Notes: a model not told the origin generated them from the sequence alone. Shown: positions 8,605-19,896, counted from the stretch's first letter. The stretch: 64,000 nucleotides of DNA from Paracidovorax avenae (GCF_040892545.1 NZ_CP156079.1:1550001-1614000), one strand, 5' to 3'. Numbers and translations: made by a program.

Positions 8605-8646
8605 CCGCTGCCCTGCAGGGCCGTTCGCACGCCGGCCTGCGCGTGC

Positions 8647-9039
8647 CTACCGCAGTTCCGGACCGGGCGGCACAGGCTTGCCGTCAGGCAGCGCCCATTC
8701 CGCGATCAGCGGGATCTCCACGCTGTGGGACGTCCAGCGAACCTGCTCGACCAGTTGCACGGCCTCCACGTCCAGCTCCTGCAGCACGCCGCCCGCGCGG
8801 GTCGTGAGCCGCACGAAACCCGGTGCGTCGCCCGCGGAGCCCGGCGCGACGGGCCATGGCTGGCTGATTCGGAACACGGCCACCTGGAAGCGCTGGTCCG
8901 GGCTGCTGAATGTCTTGTAGATGCTGGAGCAGCACAGCTTGCGGCCAGCGAGCGTCAATGCAAGCCAGCCGGAAATTCCCAGCACCGCGGCCGTCAGCAG
9001 CACGGCGATGCGATAACGAAAATTGCGCAAATCAATCAT
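8647..9039 (-). CDS. Hypothetical protein with one N-terminal membrane segment
   Basis: A 130-residue protein not assigned to a family. A basic N-terminus (MIDLRNFRYR) is followed by a hydrophobic stretch at about residues 11-30 (signal anchor or uncleaved signal), then CC at about residues 36-37 and a C-terminal beta-rich region with alternating charged and hydrophobic residues, ending in PGPELR. The start at 9039 has GGCGGAA upstream; earlier in-frame ATG codons at 9069 and 9093 are possible. It lies 63 bases downstream of the Mrr-type nuclease gene on the same strand and could be co-transcribed with it. Confidence 0.6.
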   Translation of the reverse strand: MIDLRNFRYRIAVLLTAAVLGISGWLALTLAGRKLCCSSIYKTFSSPDQRFQVAVFRISQPWPVAPGSAGDAPGFVRLTTRAGGVLQELDVEAVQLVEQVRWTSHSVEIPLIAEWALPDGKPVPPGPELR

Positions 9040-9102
9040 GTATCGGATTCCGCCGGGCGCTTCATGCATGTTCTGCAGCAAGTACCTGTGCATGCATTCG
9101 GT

Positions 9103-10011
9103 TCACAAGGGCCGCGTACCCCGACAGCGCGGATAACCCGAGCACCCCCAGAACCCTTGCCCCGCCGAAGCCCCGCGCCGGGCGACCCGGCGCACCATCG
9201 GCTGCGCGCAGGCGGGGCAAGCGGGCGGTGCCTCGGAGGCCGGATCGGGGTCGGGCGCAGGGCCGTTGCCTGCCGGCTTCTCCGCAGGCTGGGCCTGCAT
9301 CCGTGCCTGTGGCTGAGGCTCTGCCCGTGGTTCCGGCGCAGGCCGCCCCTGCCGTATCAGCCGCAGCAGCGCAGGGCCGTCGATCAGGTGGATATTGCGC
9401 CCGCTGGCGAATTCCGTGGCCTCCTGCGTGAAGCTGCCCGACGTCACGACGAACCCACCCGCGGCGCCGCGGGCGGCCATGACGCCGTACAGCTCGCGCA
9501 CCACGGTGACGCCGACCTTGAACGCCTTCCATTGCTTGCATTGCACGAGAAACTTCTCGCCAGCCTTGCCCAGCACGAGATCGACGCCCCCGTCCGCGCC
9601 GCCGCCGCCCGTTTCGGCCACCAGGTAGCCCTGCCGCCGGAAGCCTTCGCCCACGAGCCTTTCGAATTCCTTCCAGTCCATGCCGTGCAGCGCGTCGGCC
9701 GCCGTGCTGCGGCATGCCGTGTCGATCAGCCGGCGCCGCTCGCGCCGGCGCACCGCGGAAGCCAGGGCGCCCATGGCGCAGATGAGTGGCACGATGAACT
9801 GCCCGGCGTAGGCCAACCCTCGCCAGATGCCGTGGGTGGTCATGTGCGCGATGTCCTGCGGCGTGCTCGCCGCCGGCAACGGGGCGTTGGCCAGGCGATA
9901 GAGCACCACGTAGCCCACGATGGCGAGCAGCACGCCCACCCACCAGGGCAGCAATGCCACCAGCTCCATCAGGTCCTCGAGGACGGATGTCTTCCCTCTT
10001 CTTTTCGCCAT
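9103..10011 (-). CDS. Membrane-anchored Mrr-type restriction endonuclease with zinc ribbon
   Basis: A 302-residue protein with three parts. Two hydrophobic segments (about 17-38 and 65-85) should anchor it in the inner membrane. A restriction-endonuclease-like Mrr catalytic domain (about 108-215) shows the pattern GGVD...QCK typical of the PD-(D/E)xK fold. A Pro-rich linker leads to a C-terminal topoisomerase-type zinc ribbon with the pairs CPAC and CSGYPRC. The start at 10011 has a strong AAGGGAGG ribosome site. Mrr proteins cleave modified or abnormal DNA, and membrane-tethered versions are found in many proteobacteria with unknown targets. A housekeeping DNA role cannot be excluded. Confidence 0.85.
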   Translation of the reverse strand: MAKRRGKTSVLEDLMELVALLPWWVGVLLAIVGYVVLYRLANAPLPAASTPQDIAHMTTHGIWRGLAYAGQFIVPLICAMGALASAVRRRERRRLIDTACRSTAADALHGMDWKEFERLVGEGFRRQGYLVAETGGGGADGGVDLVLGKAGEKFLVQCKQWKAFKVGVTVVRELYGVMAARGAAGGFVVTSGSFTQEATEFASGRNIHLIDGPALLRLIRQGRPAPEPRAEPQPQARMQAQPAEKPAGNGPAPDPDPASEAPPACPACAQPMVRRVARRGASAGQGFWGCSGYPRCRGTRPL

Positions 10012-10113
10012 GGCGGCGCCTCCCTTATCCTCTCTTCTGCGGAGATTCTGCAATATTTCCCGCCGCGCGCCAGCCCGGCCGCGTGTGCCCCTTCCACCCT
10101 GGCTCCACGATGA

Positions 10114-10233
10114 ATGCGGCGCTGCTGGAGTCCTTCCGCCTGGTCGCCGCTCACCTCCGCGACGTTCAGCGCGGCGGTGCTGGTGGTGTGCCCCGCCGTG
10201 GCCACCTGCCTGCTGGTGGAGGACCAGGACTGA
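10114..10233 (+). CDS. Possible 39-residue membrane peptide
   Basis: A short frame in the gap between the nuclease and ppsR genes. It encodes a basic/aromatic N-terminus followed by a hydrophobic stretch of about 20 residues (FSAAVLVVCPAVATCLLV) and an acidic end (EDQD), a pattern seen in real single-pass small proteins. No good ribosome site is visible, and an ATG in another frame overlaps by four bases. This is a low-confidence call based on composition only. Confidence 0.22.
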   Translation: MRRCWSPSAWSPLTSATFSAAVLVVCPAVATCLLVEDQD

Positions 10234-10242
10234 CGGCAGGGG

Positions 10243-11064
10243 TCAATACACCAGCCGCTCTGGCCGCACCTCCTGCAGGATCGTCGTCGCGATCTCCTCG
10301 ATGCTCTTGGTGGTGGTCGAGAGCCACCGGATGCCCGAGCGCCGCATCATCGCCTCGGCCTCGGCCACCTCGTGGCGGCAGTTGGCGAGGTCGGCGTACT
10401 TCGAGCCCGGCCGGCGTTCGTTGCGGATTTGCGAAAGCCGCTCGGGCAGGATCGTCAGGCCGAAGATCTTCTTGCGGTGCGGCTCCAGCGCGGGCGGCAG
10501 TTGCCTGCGCTCGAAATCCTCGGGGATGAGCGGGTAGTTGGCCACCTTCAGGCCGCACTGCATGGCCAGGTAGAGGCTGGTGGGGGTCTTGCCGCTGCGC
10601 GACACGCCCACCAGGATCACGTCCGCGCCGTTCAGGTCGCGGTGGCTCTGGCCGTCGTCGTGGTCCAGGCTGAAGTTGATGGCCTCGATGCGATCGGTGT
10701 ATTCCTTGCTCAGGCTCACGTCCGCGAAGCGGCCCACGCGGTGCAGCGACTTGATGCCCAGCTCGCCCTCCAGCGGGCGGATGAAGGTGCCGAACATGTC
10801 CAGCAGCATGCCCTGGCAGTTCTCCTGGATGATGCGCAGCACGCTCATGTTGACCAGGGTGGTGAACACGATGGGCTTCTTGCCCTCCAGCTCGGCCGTG
10901 TGGTTGATGCGGCGCACGGCCTGGTGGGCCTTGTCCTCGGTGTCGATGAAGGGCAGGCGCACGTGGCGCGGCTTGATGTCGAACTGCGCCAGGATGGCGT
11001 TGCCGAAGGTCTCGGCGGTGATGCCGGTGCCGTCGGAGATGAAGAATACGGTGCGCGTGTGCAT
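10243..11064 (-). CDS. ppsR: PEP synthase regulatory protein (bifunctional kinase/pyrophosphorylase, DUF299)
   Basis: A 273-residue protein of the PPDK/PEP-synthetase regulatory family. It begins with the characteristic [12 protein letters not shown] and has the P-loop-like [15 protein letters not shown] (about residues 151-165). Family members inactivate PEP synthase by ADP-dependent phosphorylation of a threonine and reactivate it by phosphorolysis. The start at 11064 is the conserved family start; a much longer reading frame upstream is an antisense shadow of ppsA. It is divergent from ppsA with 273 bases between, the usual arrangement in beta- and gammaproteobacteria, so regulator and target are neighbours. 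Confidence 0.95.
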   Translation of the reverse strand: MHTRTVFFISDGTGITAETFGNAILAQFDIKPRHVRLPFIDTEDKAHQAVRRINHTAELEGKKPIVFTTLVNMSVLRIIQENCQGMLLDMFGTFIRPLEGELGIKSLHRVGRFADVSLSKEYTDRIEAINFSLDHDDGQSHRDLNGADVILVGVSRSGKTPTSLYLAMQCGLKVANYPLIPEDFERRQLPPALEPHRKKIFGLTILPERLSQIRNERRPGSKYADLANCRHEVAEAEAMMRRSGIRWLSTTTKSIEEIATTILQEVRPERLVY

Positions 11065-11337
11065 GGATGGGTCGGGGCTTTCCGCGGTGATCGTTCGCTG
11101 GGTGGGCTGCTGGCTGGACCGGAGGCCGGCCGTGTCCCACAAGCGCCTTGCGGCCGGCCGCCCTACAATCGCGCCCATTATTCCCATTTCCACCATGCAC
11201 GCGCCCGGCCCACAACCAGAACAGCCAAGCCACAGCGCGCCGTGCATGCGTGATGATGGCGCCCCCGCCGGCCCGCCTTCGCGCGCGGGCGGCCCCGTGG
11301 GGCGCGCAGACCCGGTTTCAACTTCTGGAGCTTTCCC

Positions 11338-13728
<2,391 letters not shown>

Positions 13729-13744
13729 CGGCGCGCGCCGGACC

Positions 13745-14134
13745 ATGCCCGCGCCGCCGCCATCCCCTGCGCCGCGGGATGCGGACGGCCGCGAGCGCGC
13801 GGCCGCCGACCCGTATGGCGACGGGAGCGGGGCCGCGGCGCCGTTCGCCCCGGACCTGCACGATGCGCGCCACCTCTGGCTCAAAGCCGCGCTGCTCCTG
13901 GCGTGGGCGGCGGTGTCCTTCGGCGCCTGCTACTTCGTGCGGGACCTGACCTGGCGGGTGGGCGACTGGCCGCTGGGCTACTGGATCGCCTCGCAGGGCG
14001 CGGTGCTGGCCTTCATCGCCATCGTGGTGGTCTATTGCGTGGCGATGGACCGCTTCGAGCGCGCGGACGCACGGGAGGCGGCCGCGGCGGCTGGCGACCC
14101 GGCCGGTAGCGGCGCGCCACGCTCCCATGGCTGA
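13745..14134 (+). CDS. DUF4212 small subunit of sodium/solute symporter
   Basis: A 129-residue protein with an Ala/Pro-rich, low-complexity N-terminus of about 40 residues and two membrane helices (about 46-66 and 80-102). The features and the position fit DUF4212, the small partner of VC_2705-type sodium/solute symporters (as in YwcA/ActP-like systems). It starts 17 bases after ppsA and its last eight bases overlap the symporter start, so translation is probably coupled. Substrates of these pairs are small carboxylates such as acetate or propionate; the ppsA context fits, but the substrate is inference. Confidence 0.85.
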   Translation: MPAPPPSPAPRDADGRERAAADPYGDGSGAAAPFAPDLHDARHLWLKAALLLAWAAVSFGACYFVRDLTWRVGDWPLGYWIASQGAVLAFIAIVVVYCVAMDRFERADAREAAAAAGDPAGSGAPRSHG

Positions 14135-16220
14135 CGGGCGCTCCGGCGGCTCCGAGGCCACGGGGAACGGGCGCCTGCACCGCCTCCTGGCGCTCTACAC
14201 CGTGGGCGTGCTGGCCTTCCTGGCCCTCATGGCCTGGGCCGAACACCGGGGCCTGTCGCGGCAGTGGATCGGGCCGATCTTCCTGTTCCTCTCGGTGATG
14301 GTCTATGCGGCCATCGGCGTCTATGGCCGCACCACCGACCCGGAGGAATACTACGTCGCGGGCCGGCGCATCCCGCCGTTCTACAACGGCATGGCGGCGG
14401 CAGCCGACTGGATGAGCGCGGCCTCGTTCATCAGCTTGTCGGGCGCGCTCTACCTGCAGGGTTTCTCGGGCGGGCCGGGGCAGGCCGGGGGCTTGGCCTA
14501 CCTGCTGGGCTGGACGGGCGGCTTCTGCCTCGTCGCGCTGCTCATCGCGCCGCACCTGCGCGCGATGAACCTCTACACGATCCCGGAATTCTTCCAGGTG
14601 CGCTTCGGCGGGCGCTGGCCGCGCGTGATCGCGGCGCTGGCGGCAGTGCTGTGCTCGTTCACCTACGTGGTGGCGCAGATCTACGGCGTGGGGCTGATCG
14701 CCTCGCGGCTCACGGGCGTGCAGTTCGAGATCGGCATCATGCTGGGCCTGGGCGGCGTGCTGCTGTGTTCCTTCCTGGGCGGCATGCGCGCCATCACCTG
14801 GACGCAGGTGGCGCAGTACGTGGTCATCCTGCTGGCCTTCCTGATCCCCGTGTCGTGGCTGGCATACAAGCAGCTGGGCAACCCGCTCGCGGCCGCCGTC
14901 TATGGCGGGCAGATCGGCAAGATCGCCGCGCTGGAGTCGCAATTGCTGCAGTCGCCCGCCGAGCGCGAGGTGGTCGCCGCGCACGAGCGCCGCGCGCATG
15001 AGCTCCAGGAGCGGCTGCGCGACGTGCCCGCAGCCCTGGAACAGGAGCGCGAAGCGGCGCGCGAGCGCGTGCACCGGCTGCGCGACACGCATGCCGACGT
15101 CGCCCTCGTGGTGGCCGCCAGCCGCGAACTGGCCCTGCTGCCGCGCGACGCCGAGGCCGCGCGCGAACTCTGGACGCGCGAGATGCGCGAGGCCCGGGAG
15201 CGCGCCCGCCCGCTCGGCGGCCTGCCGCCCCACGGCCTGGCCTATGCGGGCGACCCGGAAGGCACGCCTGCGGAGCGCGAGGCCTACGAGGTATCGCGCC
15301 GCAACTTCCTGGCGCTGATGTTCTGCCTCATGGTCGGCACCGCCGGGCTGCCGCACCTGCTCACGCGCTACTACACCGTGCCCACGCCTTCGGCCGCCCG
15401 CGCCTCGGTCGCGTGGTCGCTGTGCTTCATCGCGCTGCTTTACCTGAGCGCACCGGCCCTCGCCGTGCTGGTCAAGTTCGAGGTCATGCAGAACCTCGTG
15501 GGCAGCCGCTTCGATGCGCTCCCGGGCTGGATCGGGCAGTGGTCGCGGGTCGATCCGTCCCTGCTGTCGGTGCAGGACGTCAATGGCGACGGCATCGTGC
15601 AGTTCGGCGAGATCCGGCTCGGCGCGGACCTCATCATGCTGGCCACGCCGGAGCTGGGCGGGCTGCCCTACGTGATCTCCGGGCTGGTGGCCGCGGGCGG
15701 GCTGGCCGCGGCCCTCTCCACCGCCGACGGGCTGCTGCTCACCATCAGCAACGCCCTGGTGCGCGACCTCTACCTGCACGGCGGCAGCCGCGGCCGGCCG
15801 GTATCTCCCGAGCACCGCGTGATCCTCACCAAGTTCGCGCTGCTGGCGGTGGCCCTCTGCGCCGCCTTCGTCGCCGCGCTCAAGCGCTCGGAGATCCTGC
15901 CCATGGTGTCGGCGTCGTTCTCCATCGCCGCATCGGCCTTCGTACCCACCATGGTGCTGGGCATCTTCTGGCGGGGCGCCACGCGCCAGGGCGCCGTGGC
16001 GGGCATGCTCTGCGGCCTGGGCACGGCGCTCTACTACCTCGCCGCCCCCACCGAGGCCGTGCAGGCCGTGGTGCCGGCCTGGCTGCTGCCGGACGGCCTG
16101 TGGTTCGGCATCGACCCGGTCTCCGCAGGGGTGTTCGGCGTGCCCGCGGGCCTGGCCGCGGCCTGGCTGGCGAGCCTCGCGACGCGGCCTGCCCGCGCGC
16201 CGGACCGGCCGCCGGTCTGA
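14127..16220 (+). CDS. Sodium/solute symporter (VC_2705 family) with coiled-coil insert and EF-hand-like loop
   Basis: A 697-residue SSS-family carrier, longer than the usual 550-590 residues. The core has the signature regions EEYYVAGRRIPPFYNGMA and AADWMSAASFISLSG and about 13 helices. Two extra parts are visible. A highly charged Arg/Glu/Ala-rich coiled-coil segment (about residues 272-390) interrupts the membrane core after the sixth or seventh helix. A canonical EF-hand loop DVNGDGIVQFGE (residues 484-495) sits in a later loop. The family takes up short-chain carboxylates with Na+. It overlaps the DUF4212 gene by eight bases. No frameshift is seen. Confidence 0.9.
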   Translation: MADGRSGGSEATGNGRLHRLLALYTVGVLAFLALMAWAEHRGLSRQWIGPIFLFLSVMVYAAIGVYGRTTDPEEYYVAGRRIPPFYNGMAAAADWMSAASFISLSGALYLQGFSGGPGQAGGLAYLLGWTGGFCLVALLIAPHLRAMNLYTIPEFFQVRFGGRWPRVIAALAAVLCSFTYVVAQIYGVGLIASRLTGVQFEIGIMLGLGGVLLCSFLGGMRAITWTQVAQYVVILLAFLIPVSWLAYKQLGNPLAAAVYGGQIGKIAALESQLLQSPAEREVVAAHERRAHELQERLRDVPAALEQEREAARERVHRLRDTHADVALVVAASRELALLPRDAEAARELWTREMREARERARPLGGLPPHGLAYAGDPEGTPAEREAYEVSRRNFLALMFCLMVGTAGLPHLLTRYYTVPTPSAARASVAWSLCFIALLYLSAPALAVLVKFEVMQNLVGSRFDALPGWIGQWSRVDPSLLSVQDVNGDGIVQFGEIRLGADLIMLATPELGGLPYVISGLVAAGGLAAALSTADGLLLTISNALVRDLYLHGGSRGRPVSPEHRVILTKFALLAVALCAAFVAALKRSEILPMVSASFSIAASAFVPTMVLGIFWRGATRQGAVAGMLCGLGTALYYLAAPTEAVQAVVPAWLLPDGLWFGIDPVSAGVFGVPAGLAAAWLASLATRPARAPDRPPV

Positions 16221-16233
16221 CGGCGCGCCCCAT

Positions 16234-16815
16234 ATGGACAGAAACCCGGATTCACAAACCCGGGGGCGCATGCGACTCTGCAACGCACTTCGCCACTCGC
16301 GGCCGCGTGCCGGATCCACCGTGCTTCTCGTCAAAACCCCCGCCGGCCAGTTGGCTCTCAAGGATCGCCATGGCGGCCTCACGCCGCGCCAGCGTTCCGC
16401 GTTCATCCTCTTCGACGGCCGGCGCACCGTGGGGCAGGTGCTGGCCGCCACGGCGGCCGTGGGCATCACCATGGACGACGTGCAGGCCATGATCGACCAG
16501 GGGCTGCTGGAGAGCCCGGACGGGCGTCCCCTGGCGCGCCCGCAGGCCGCGCCGGCCGGCACGGGGCCGGGCACGTCCGCCGCGCAGCCGGACGCGGGGC
16601 CCGCCCCGGCCGCCACCGCGATGGCGGACCGCTACCAGGGCGCCTACCGGGTCGCCACCGAACTCACCTCCGGCGCCGGCCTGCGCGGCTTTCGCCTGAA
16701 CCTGGCGGTGGAGGGCGCGCGCAACGTCGAGGAACTCGCCGCGCTGGCCCCGAAGATCCGCGAACTGGTCGGCGATGAAAAGTACCGCCGGCTGCAGGAC
16801 GCGCTGTTCGGCTGA
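16234..16815 (+). CDS. Hypothetical protein, possible winged-helix N-terminus
   Basis: A protein of up to 193 residues, not assigned to a family. The first part (about residues 30-95) has alternating helices and an LFDGRRTVGQVL segment that could form a winged-helix-like fold. A Pro/Ala/Gly-rich linker follows (about 98-130), then a helical C-terminal domain (RVATELTSGAGLRGF...LRELVGDEKYRRLQDALFG-like). The ATG at 16234 is used here, but the GTG at 16321 (VLLVKTPAG) may be the true start because the sequence before it looks unlike a protein. It ends two bases before the convergent gene 16818-17906. Confidence 0.6.
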   Translation: MDRNPDSQTRGRMRLCNALRHSRPRAGSTVLLVKTPAGQLALKDRHGGLTPRQRSAFILFDGRRTVGQVLAATAAVGITMDDVQAMIDQGLLESPDGRPLARPQAAPAGTGPGTSAAQPDAGPAPAATAMADRYQGAYRVATELTSGAGLRGFRLNLAVEGARNVEELAALAPKIRELVGDEKYRRLQDALFG

Positions 16816-16817
16816 AA

Positions 16818-17906
16818 TCAGTTCTGCGGGTCCACTCGGCCGTAGGCGCCGTTGGCGCCCTGGTTCGGCCCGGCGATGTAGAACAGCGTGTTGAGCGGTT
16901 GCTGGTTCAGCCCGTTGCCGAACGCGATGCCGCGCACCCCGTCCACGCGCAGCACGGTGCCGTCGCTCCGGGCCAGCACGCCCTTCGTCACGCCGGTGGC
17001 CATGTCGAAGGCGCCGATGGTGCCGTCGCCTTCATTGGCGATCAGCAACTGGCCGGAAGCACCGCCGAAGTTCGCGGGCGCCAGGGCCACGCCCCAGGGT
17101 GCGTTCAGCGGGGCCCCGGGCTGCAGCAGGCGCTGGGCCAGCGTGCCGTCGGTGTTGAACAGGTTCACCGCGCCCGTGGCGCTGGCGTGCACGGCGTTGC
17201 GGCCACTGGCGTCCTGGCGCGCATAGGTCACCACGATGCGCGAGCCGATGGCCTGGATGCCGTAGGGGGCGTAGTCGGCGGGCAGTTGCGGGTCGGAGAA
17301 GTCGCCGGCCAGCCGGACCTTGCGGAAGCTGCTGTCGAACACATCCACCTTGCGGTTGCGGAAGTCGGTGGCGTAGAGGAAGTTGGCATTGCCGCTGGCG
17401 GCGATCGCCAGGCCCTTGTACACCGCGCCGCCGGCGCCGTCGCTGTAGGTGACGATGGCATTGTTCAGGTCGGCGGCGGGGCTCCAGCCGGAGATGCTGC
17501 CGTCTTCGCTGGAGAAGATGAAGCGGCTCGGGCCGGTCACGCCGCCCTTGCTGACCTGGAAGTCGCTGCCGCCGCTGAACACGATGCCGGTCGGGTTGGC
17601 CGGCACGCTGCCCGCGGGCGGCACCGTGACCACCAGCGACTGCGGCACGCCGTTGCCGTCGTAGAGCGTGGATTTCTGGGTGGCGGTGGCCGTCACCCAC
17701 ACGAAGCCCTGCGGGTTGAAGGCGATGCCCCAGCCGTTCCTGAGGTTCGGGTCCGTCTGCGTGGATGGAACGCTGCCGTCGGACACCACGGTGCGCGCGG
17801 TGAACGCCGTGGCGACGGACGGCGTCGGGCTGCCACCGCCTCCGCAGGCGGCCAGGAAGAGGGCGGCTGCGGGCGCAAGGGCCAGCAGGTGACGGGAAAT
17901 TTTCAC
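16818..17906 (-). CDS. TIGR03118-type beta-propeller lipoprotein
   Basis: A 362-residue secreted lipoprotein. The N-terminus has a basic start, a hydrophobic core and the lipobox LAAC (Cys about residue 21) followed by glycines. The rest is made of repeated beta-strand blades with NxGWGIAFNPQGFVWV, NPTGIVF, GLAIA and PWGVALAP motifs, typical of the TIGR03118 family of NHL-like propellers of unknown function. The start is a GTG at 17906; the signal peptide begins exactly there and a GGAG lies 11 bases upstream. The gene stands alone; its product should be anchored in the outer membrane or face the periplasm. Confidence 0.85.
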   Translation of the reverse strand: MKISRHLLALAPAAALFLAACGGGGSPTPSVATAFTARTVVSDGSVPSTQTDPNLRNGWGIAFNPQGFVWVTATATQKSTLYDGNGVPQSLVVTVPPAGSVPANPTGIVFSGGSDFQVSKGGVTGPSRFIFSSEDGSISGWSPAADLNNAIVTYSDGAGGAVYKGLAIAASGNANFLYATDFRNRKVDVFDSSFRKVRLAGDFSDPQLPADYAPYGIQAIGSRIVVTYARQDASGRNAVHASATGAVNLFNTDGTLAQRLLQPGAPLNAPWGVALAPANFGGASGQLLIANEGDGTIGAFDMATGVTKGVLARSDGTVLRVDGVRGIAFGNGLNQQPLNTLFYIAGPNQGANGAYGRVDPQN

Positions 17907-18055
17907 GGGACAAGACTCCACGGGTTGCGGCAGGATGTTCTGCGCGTCGTGGGTACCCGTGGACGGATGAAAGGTTGCCGTGCTGCGGAATCTGTGGCAC
18001 GGCGGCCGCGGACCGGCGCGGCGGCCGGTGCGGGAAAGGCCTCGGAAAAGGGGGC

Positions 18056-18415
18056 TCAGCGGCCGACGCCGAGCAGTTCCACGTCGAACTTCAGCGTGGC
18101 GTTCGGGGGGATCACGCCGCCCGCGCCGCGCGCGCCGTAGCCCAGGCCGGCGGGGATGATGAGCGTGCGCTGGCCGCCGATCTTCATGCCCTGCACGCCT
18201 TCGTCCCAGCCCTTGATCACCATGCCGGCGCCGAGGTGGAACTCGAACGGGGCATTGCGGTCGCGGCTGGAGTCGAACTTCGCGCCCTGCTGGCCATCGT
18301 TGTAGAGCCAGCCGGTGTAGTGCACGCGCACCGGCTGGCCGCTGGTGGCCTCGGTGCCTTCGCCGACGGTGGTGTCTTCGTACTGCAGGCCGGACGGGGT
18401 GGTGGTGAATGCCAT
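18056..18415 (-). CDS. FKBP-type peptidyl-prolyl cis-trans isomerase
   Basis: A 119-residue single-domain FKBP. The fold covers the whole protein: GLQYEDTTVGEGTEA, the conserved VRVHYTGWL, FDSSRDRNAPFEFHLG, VIKGWDEGVQGMKIGGQR and the C-terminal GVIPPNATLKFDVELL are all present, so the active-site aromatic and Asp residues appear intact. No signal peptide is seen, so it acts in the cytoplasm as a folding helper. Relatives of this length are common in betaproteobacteria. It lies 60 bases downstream of an HxlR-type regulator gene on the same strand. Confidence 0.95.
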   Translation of the reverse strand: MAFTTTPSGLQYEDTTVGEGTEATSGQPVRVHYTGWLYNDGQQGAKFDSSRDRNAPFEFHLGAGMVIKGWDEGVQGMKIGGQRTLIIPAGLGYGARGAGGVIPPNATLKFDVELLGVGR

Positions 18416-18475
18416 GGGGGGAAACTCCTGGGTGGTGGTGAAAGGGGAAAGCCGCAGGGCCCGCCGCCTGCCTGG

Positions 18476-18814
18476 TCAGCTCCGGGGGGCTGCGGGCGCC
18501 GCGGCGGCGGCCCTGGCGGCGCGGGCGGCGACCCAGCGGGTGGCGAAGGCCTGCACGTCGCTCAGGCGCTTGAGCAGGTCCACGCCCGAGGGCGTGACCG
18601 TGTAGCCGTCGCTGCCGTGGTCCAGCAGGCCGGCCTCGCGCAATTCCTTGATGCGCGTGTTGAGGGTGTTGGGCGTGATGCCGCCGACGCTGTCCTGCAG
18701 CAGCCGGAACGTCTGCGGATGGCCGTCGCGCAGGGCCCAGAGCACGCGCAGCGCATAACGGCATTCGAGCTTCTCGAAAAGCTGGTTGATGGCGGCGTTT
18801 TCCTTGGAACTCAT
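18476..18814 (-). CDS. HxlR-family winged-helix transcriptional regulator
   Basis: A 112-residue protein with the HxlR winged-helix pattern: LECRYALRVLWALRDG, then the recognition region GGITPNTLNTRIKELREAGLL and the wing DGYTVTPSGVDLL. The C-terminus is an Ala/Arg-rich tail (about 93-112). HxlR proteins bind DNA as dimers and often sense electrophiles or redox state, though the usual Cys near the N-terminus is here CRYAL (Cys18). A promoter with 17-base spacing lies 70 bases upstream. The FKBP gene is downstream on the same strand and may be co-transcribed. Confidence 0.88.
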   Translation of the reverse strand: MSSKENAAINQLFEKLECRYALRVLWALRDGHPQTFRLLQDSVGGITPNTLNTRIKELREAGLLDHGSDGYTVTPSGVDLLKRLSDVQAFATRWVAARAARAAAAAPAAPRS

Positions 18815-18882
18815 GGCGGGTTCTCCTTGGCGCGGTGGGCACGGACGGCGGGACGACGGATGGGCACCCGGGCGCCGGGGGA

Positions 18883-18911
18883 AATATAGCGTGGAAATCC
18901 GTTTGCTACAA
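18883..18911 (-). promoter_or_regulatory. Possible sigma-70 promoter of the HxlR gene
   Basis: On the minus strand TTGTAG (18911-18906) and TATATT (18888-18883) are separated by 17 bases in an AT-rich patch upstream of the gene starting at 18814. The hexamers match the consensus at four and five of six positions. Confidence 0.42.
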
Positions 18912-18966
18912 GTTTAATAGCTCAAAATTCATGTCTGGCAGGGACCTCGCCCAAATAACTCAGGTG

Positions 18967-19896
18967 TTACCGGCCTGTTGCACTCGCTGCGTGCCCATCG
19001 CCCCCGCGAAGGGCCAGGTAATCGGCCAGCAGTGCCGAGGCGGCGGGCAGGCCGTCGCCCGCCCGGGCGCACAGTGCGAAGCGCCGGCGGGCCCAGGGAT
19101 CGGCCAGCGGCACCACGCGCACGCCGCTGGCGGCGGCGAACGGCTCTGCCACTTCGCGCGGCACCACGCTGATGGCCAGGTTGGCGCGCACCACGCGCAG
19201 CGCGGCGTCGAAGTTGGACACGAACACCCGGTGCAGCAGACTGCGGCCTTCCAGCGCGGCCGCGCGCGCCAGCAGCACCTGCACCGCGCTCAGGGCGGGC
19301 ATGCTGACGAACTCGTAGCCCAGCACGTCGGCGAAGCGCACGGTCTCCAGGGCCGCGACGGGATGGGACGGGTGGGCCGCGATGGCCAGGTGGTCGCTGC
19401 GGTAGGCGCGCGTGTGCAGCCCCTGCAGGTCGGCCGCGTCCCAGCAGATACCGAGCGAGGCGCTGCCCTCGCGCACGCCGCGCACCACCTCCGGGCTCAC
19501 GCGCTCTTCCATGCTCACCTGGATGTCGCGGTGCGCGGGCTCCTGCAGGAAGGCGGCCACGTCTTCGGCCAGCGATTCGGCCATGACCGAGGCCGTGACC
19601 AGCATGCGCACGTGGCCGCGCACGCCCGTGGCGAAGCCGGCCATGTCGCGCTCGATGCGGCTTGCGGTGGCGAGCATCTCGCGCGCGTGCTCCAGCAGCG
19701 TCTCCCCGGCGGGCGTCGGGGCCACGCCATGGCGCCTGCGCACCAGCAGCCGGGTGCCCAGGGTGTCCTCCAGCTGAGCCAGGCGTTTGCTGACCGCCGA
19801 GCCCACGATGGATTCGCGCTCCGCCGCGCGCGCGATGTTGCGTTGTTCGCAGACGGCCACGAACAGCCGGAGCGTCTGGAGATCGAGGGAGCGCAT
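18967..19896 (-). CDS. LysR-family regulator divergent from the HMG-CoA lyase module
   Basis: A 309-residue LysR-type regulator. The N-terminal winged helix (about residues 3-62) has LRLFVAVCEQRNIARAAERESI and VSKRLAQLEDTLGTRLLVRR. The effector-binding domain spans about 88-295, with no signs of truncation. The start at 19896 is the conserved family start (MRSLDLQTLRLF). It is divergent from the lyase/CoA-transferase/Bug-receptor genes with 114 bases between, where an inverted repeat GAAATTC...GAATTTC (19917-19923 and 19958-19964) is visible. This arrangement predicts that it controls that module and senses its substrate or an intermediate. Confidence 0.92.
   Translation of the reverse strand: MRSLDLQTLRLFVAVCEQRNIARAAERESIVGSAVSKRLAQLEDTLGTRLLVRRRHGVAPTPAGETLLEHAREMLATASRIERDMAGFATGVRGHVRMLVTASVMAESLAEDVAAFLQEPAHRDIQVSMEERVSPEVVRGVREGSASLGICWDAADLQGLHTRAYRSDHLAIAAHPSHPVAALETVRFADVLGYEFVSMPALSAVQVLLARAAALEGRSLLHRVFVSNFDAALRVVRANLAISVVPREVAEPFAAASGVRVVPLADPWARRRFALCARAGDGLPAASALLADYLALRGGDGHAASATGR

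Noticed and set aside
14013..16616. Long minus-strand frame (867 codons) opposite the symporter
   Set aside because: Composition is Arg/Gly/Ala/Gln repeats without motifs; the plus-strand frame encodes a clear symporter.
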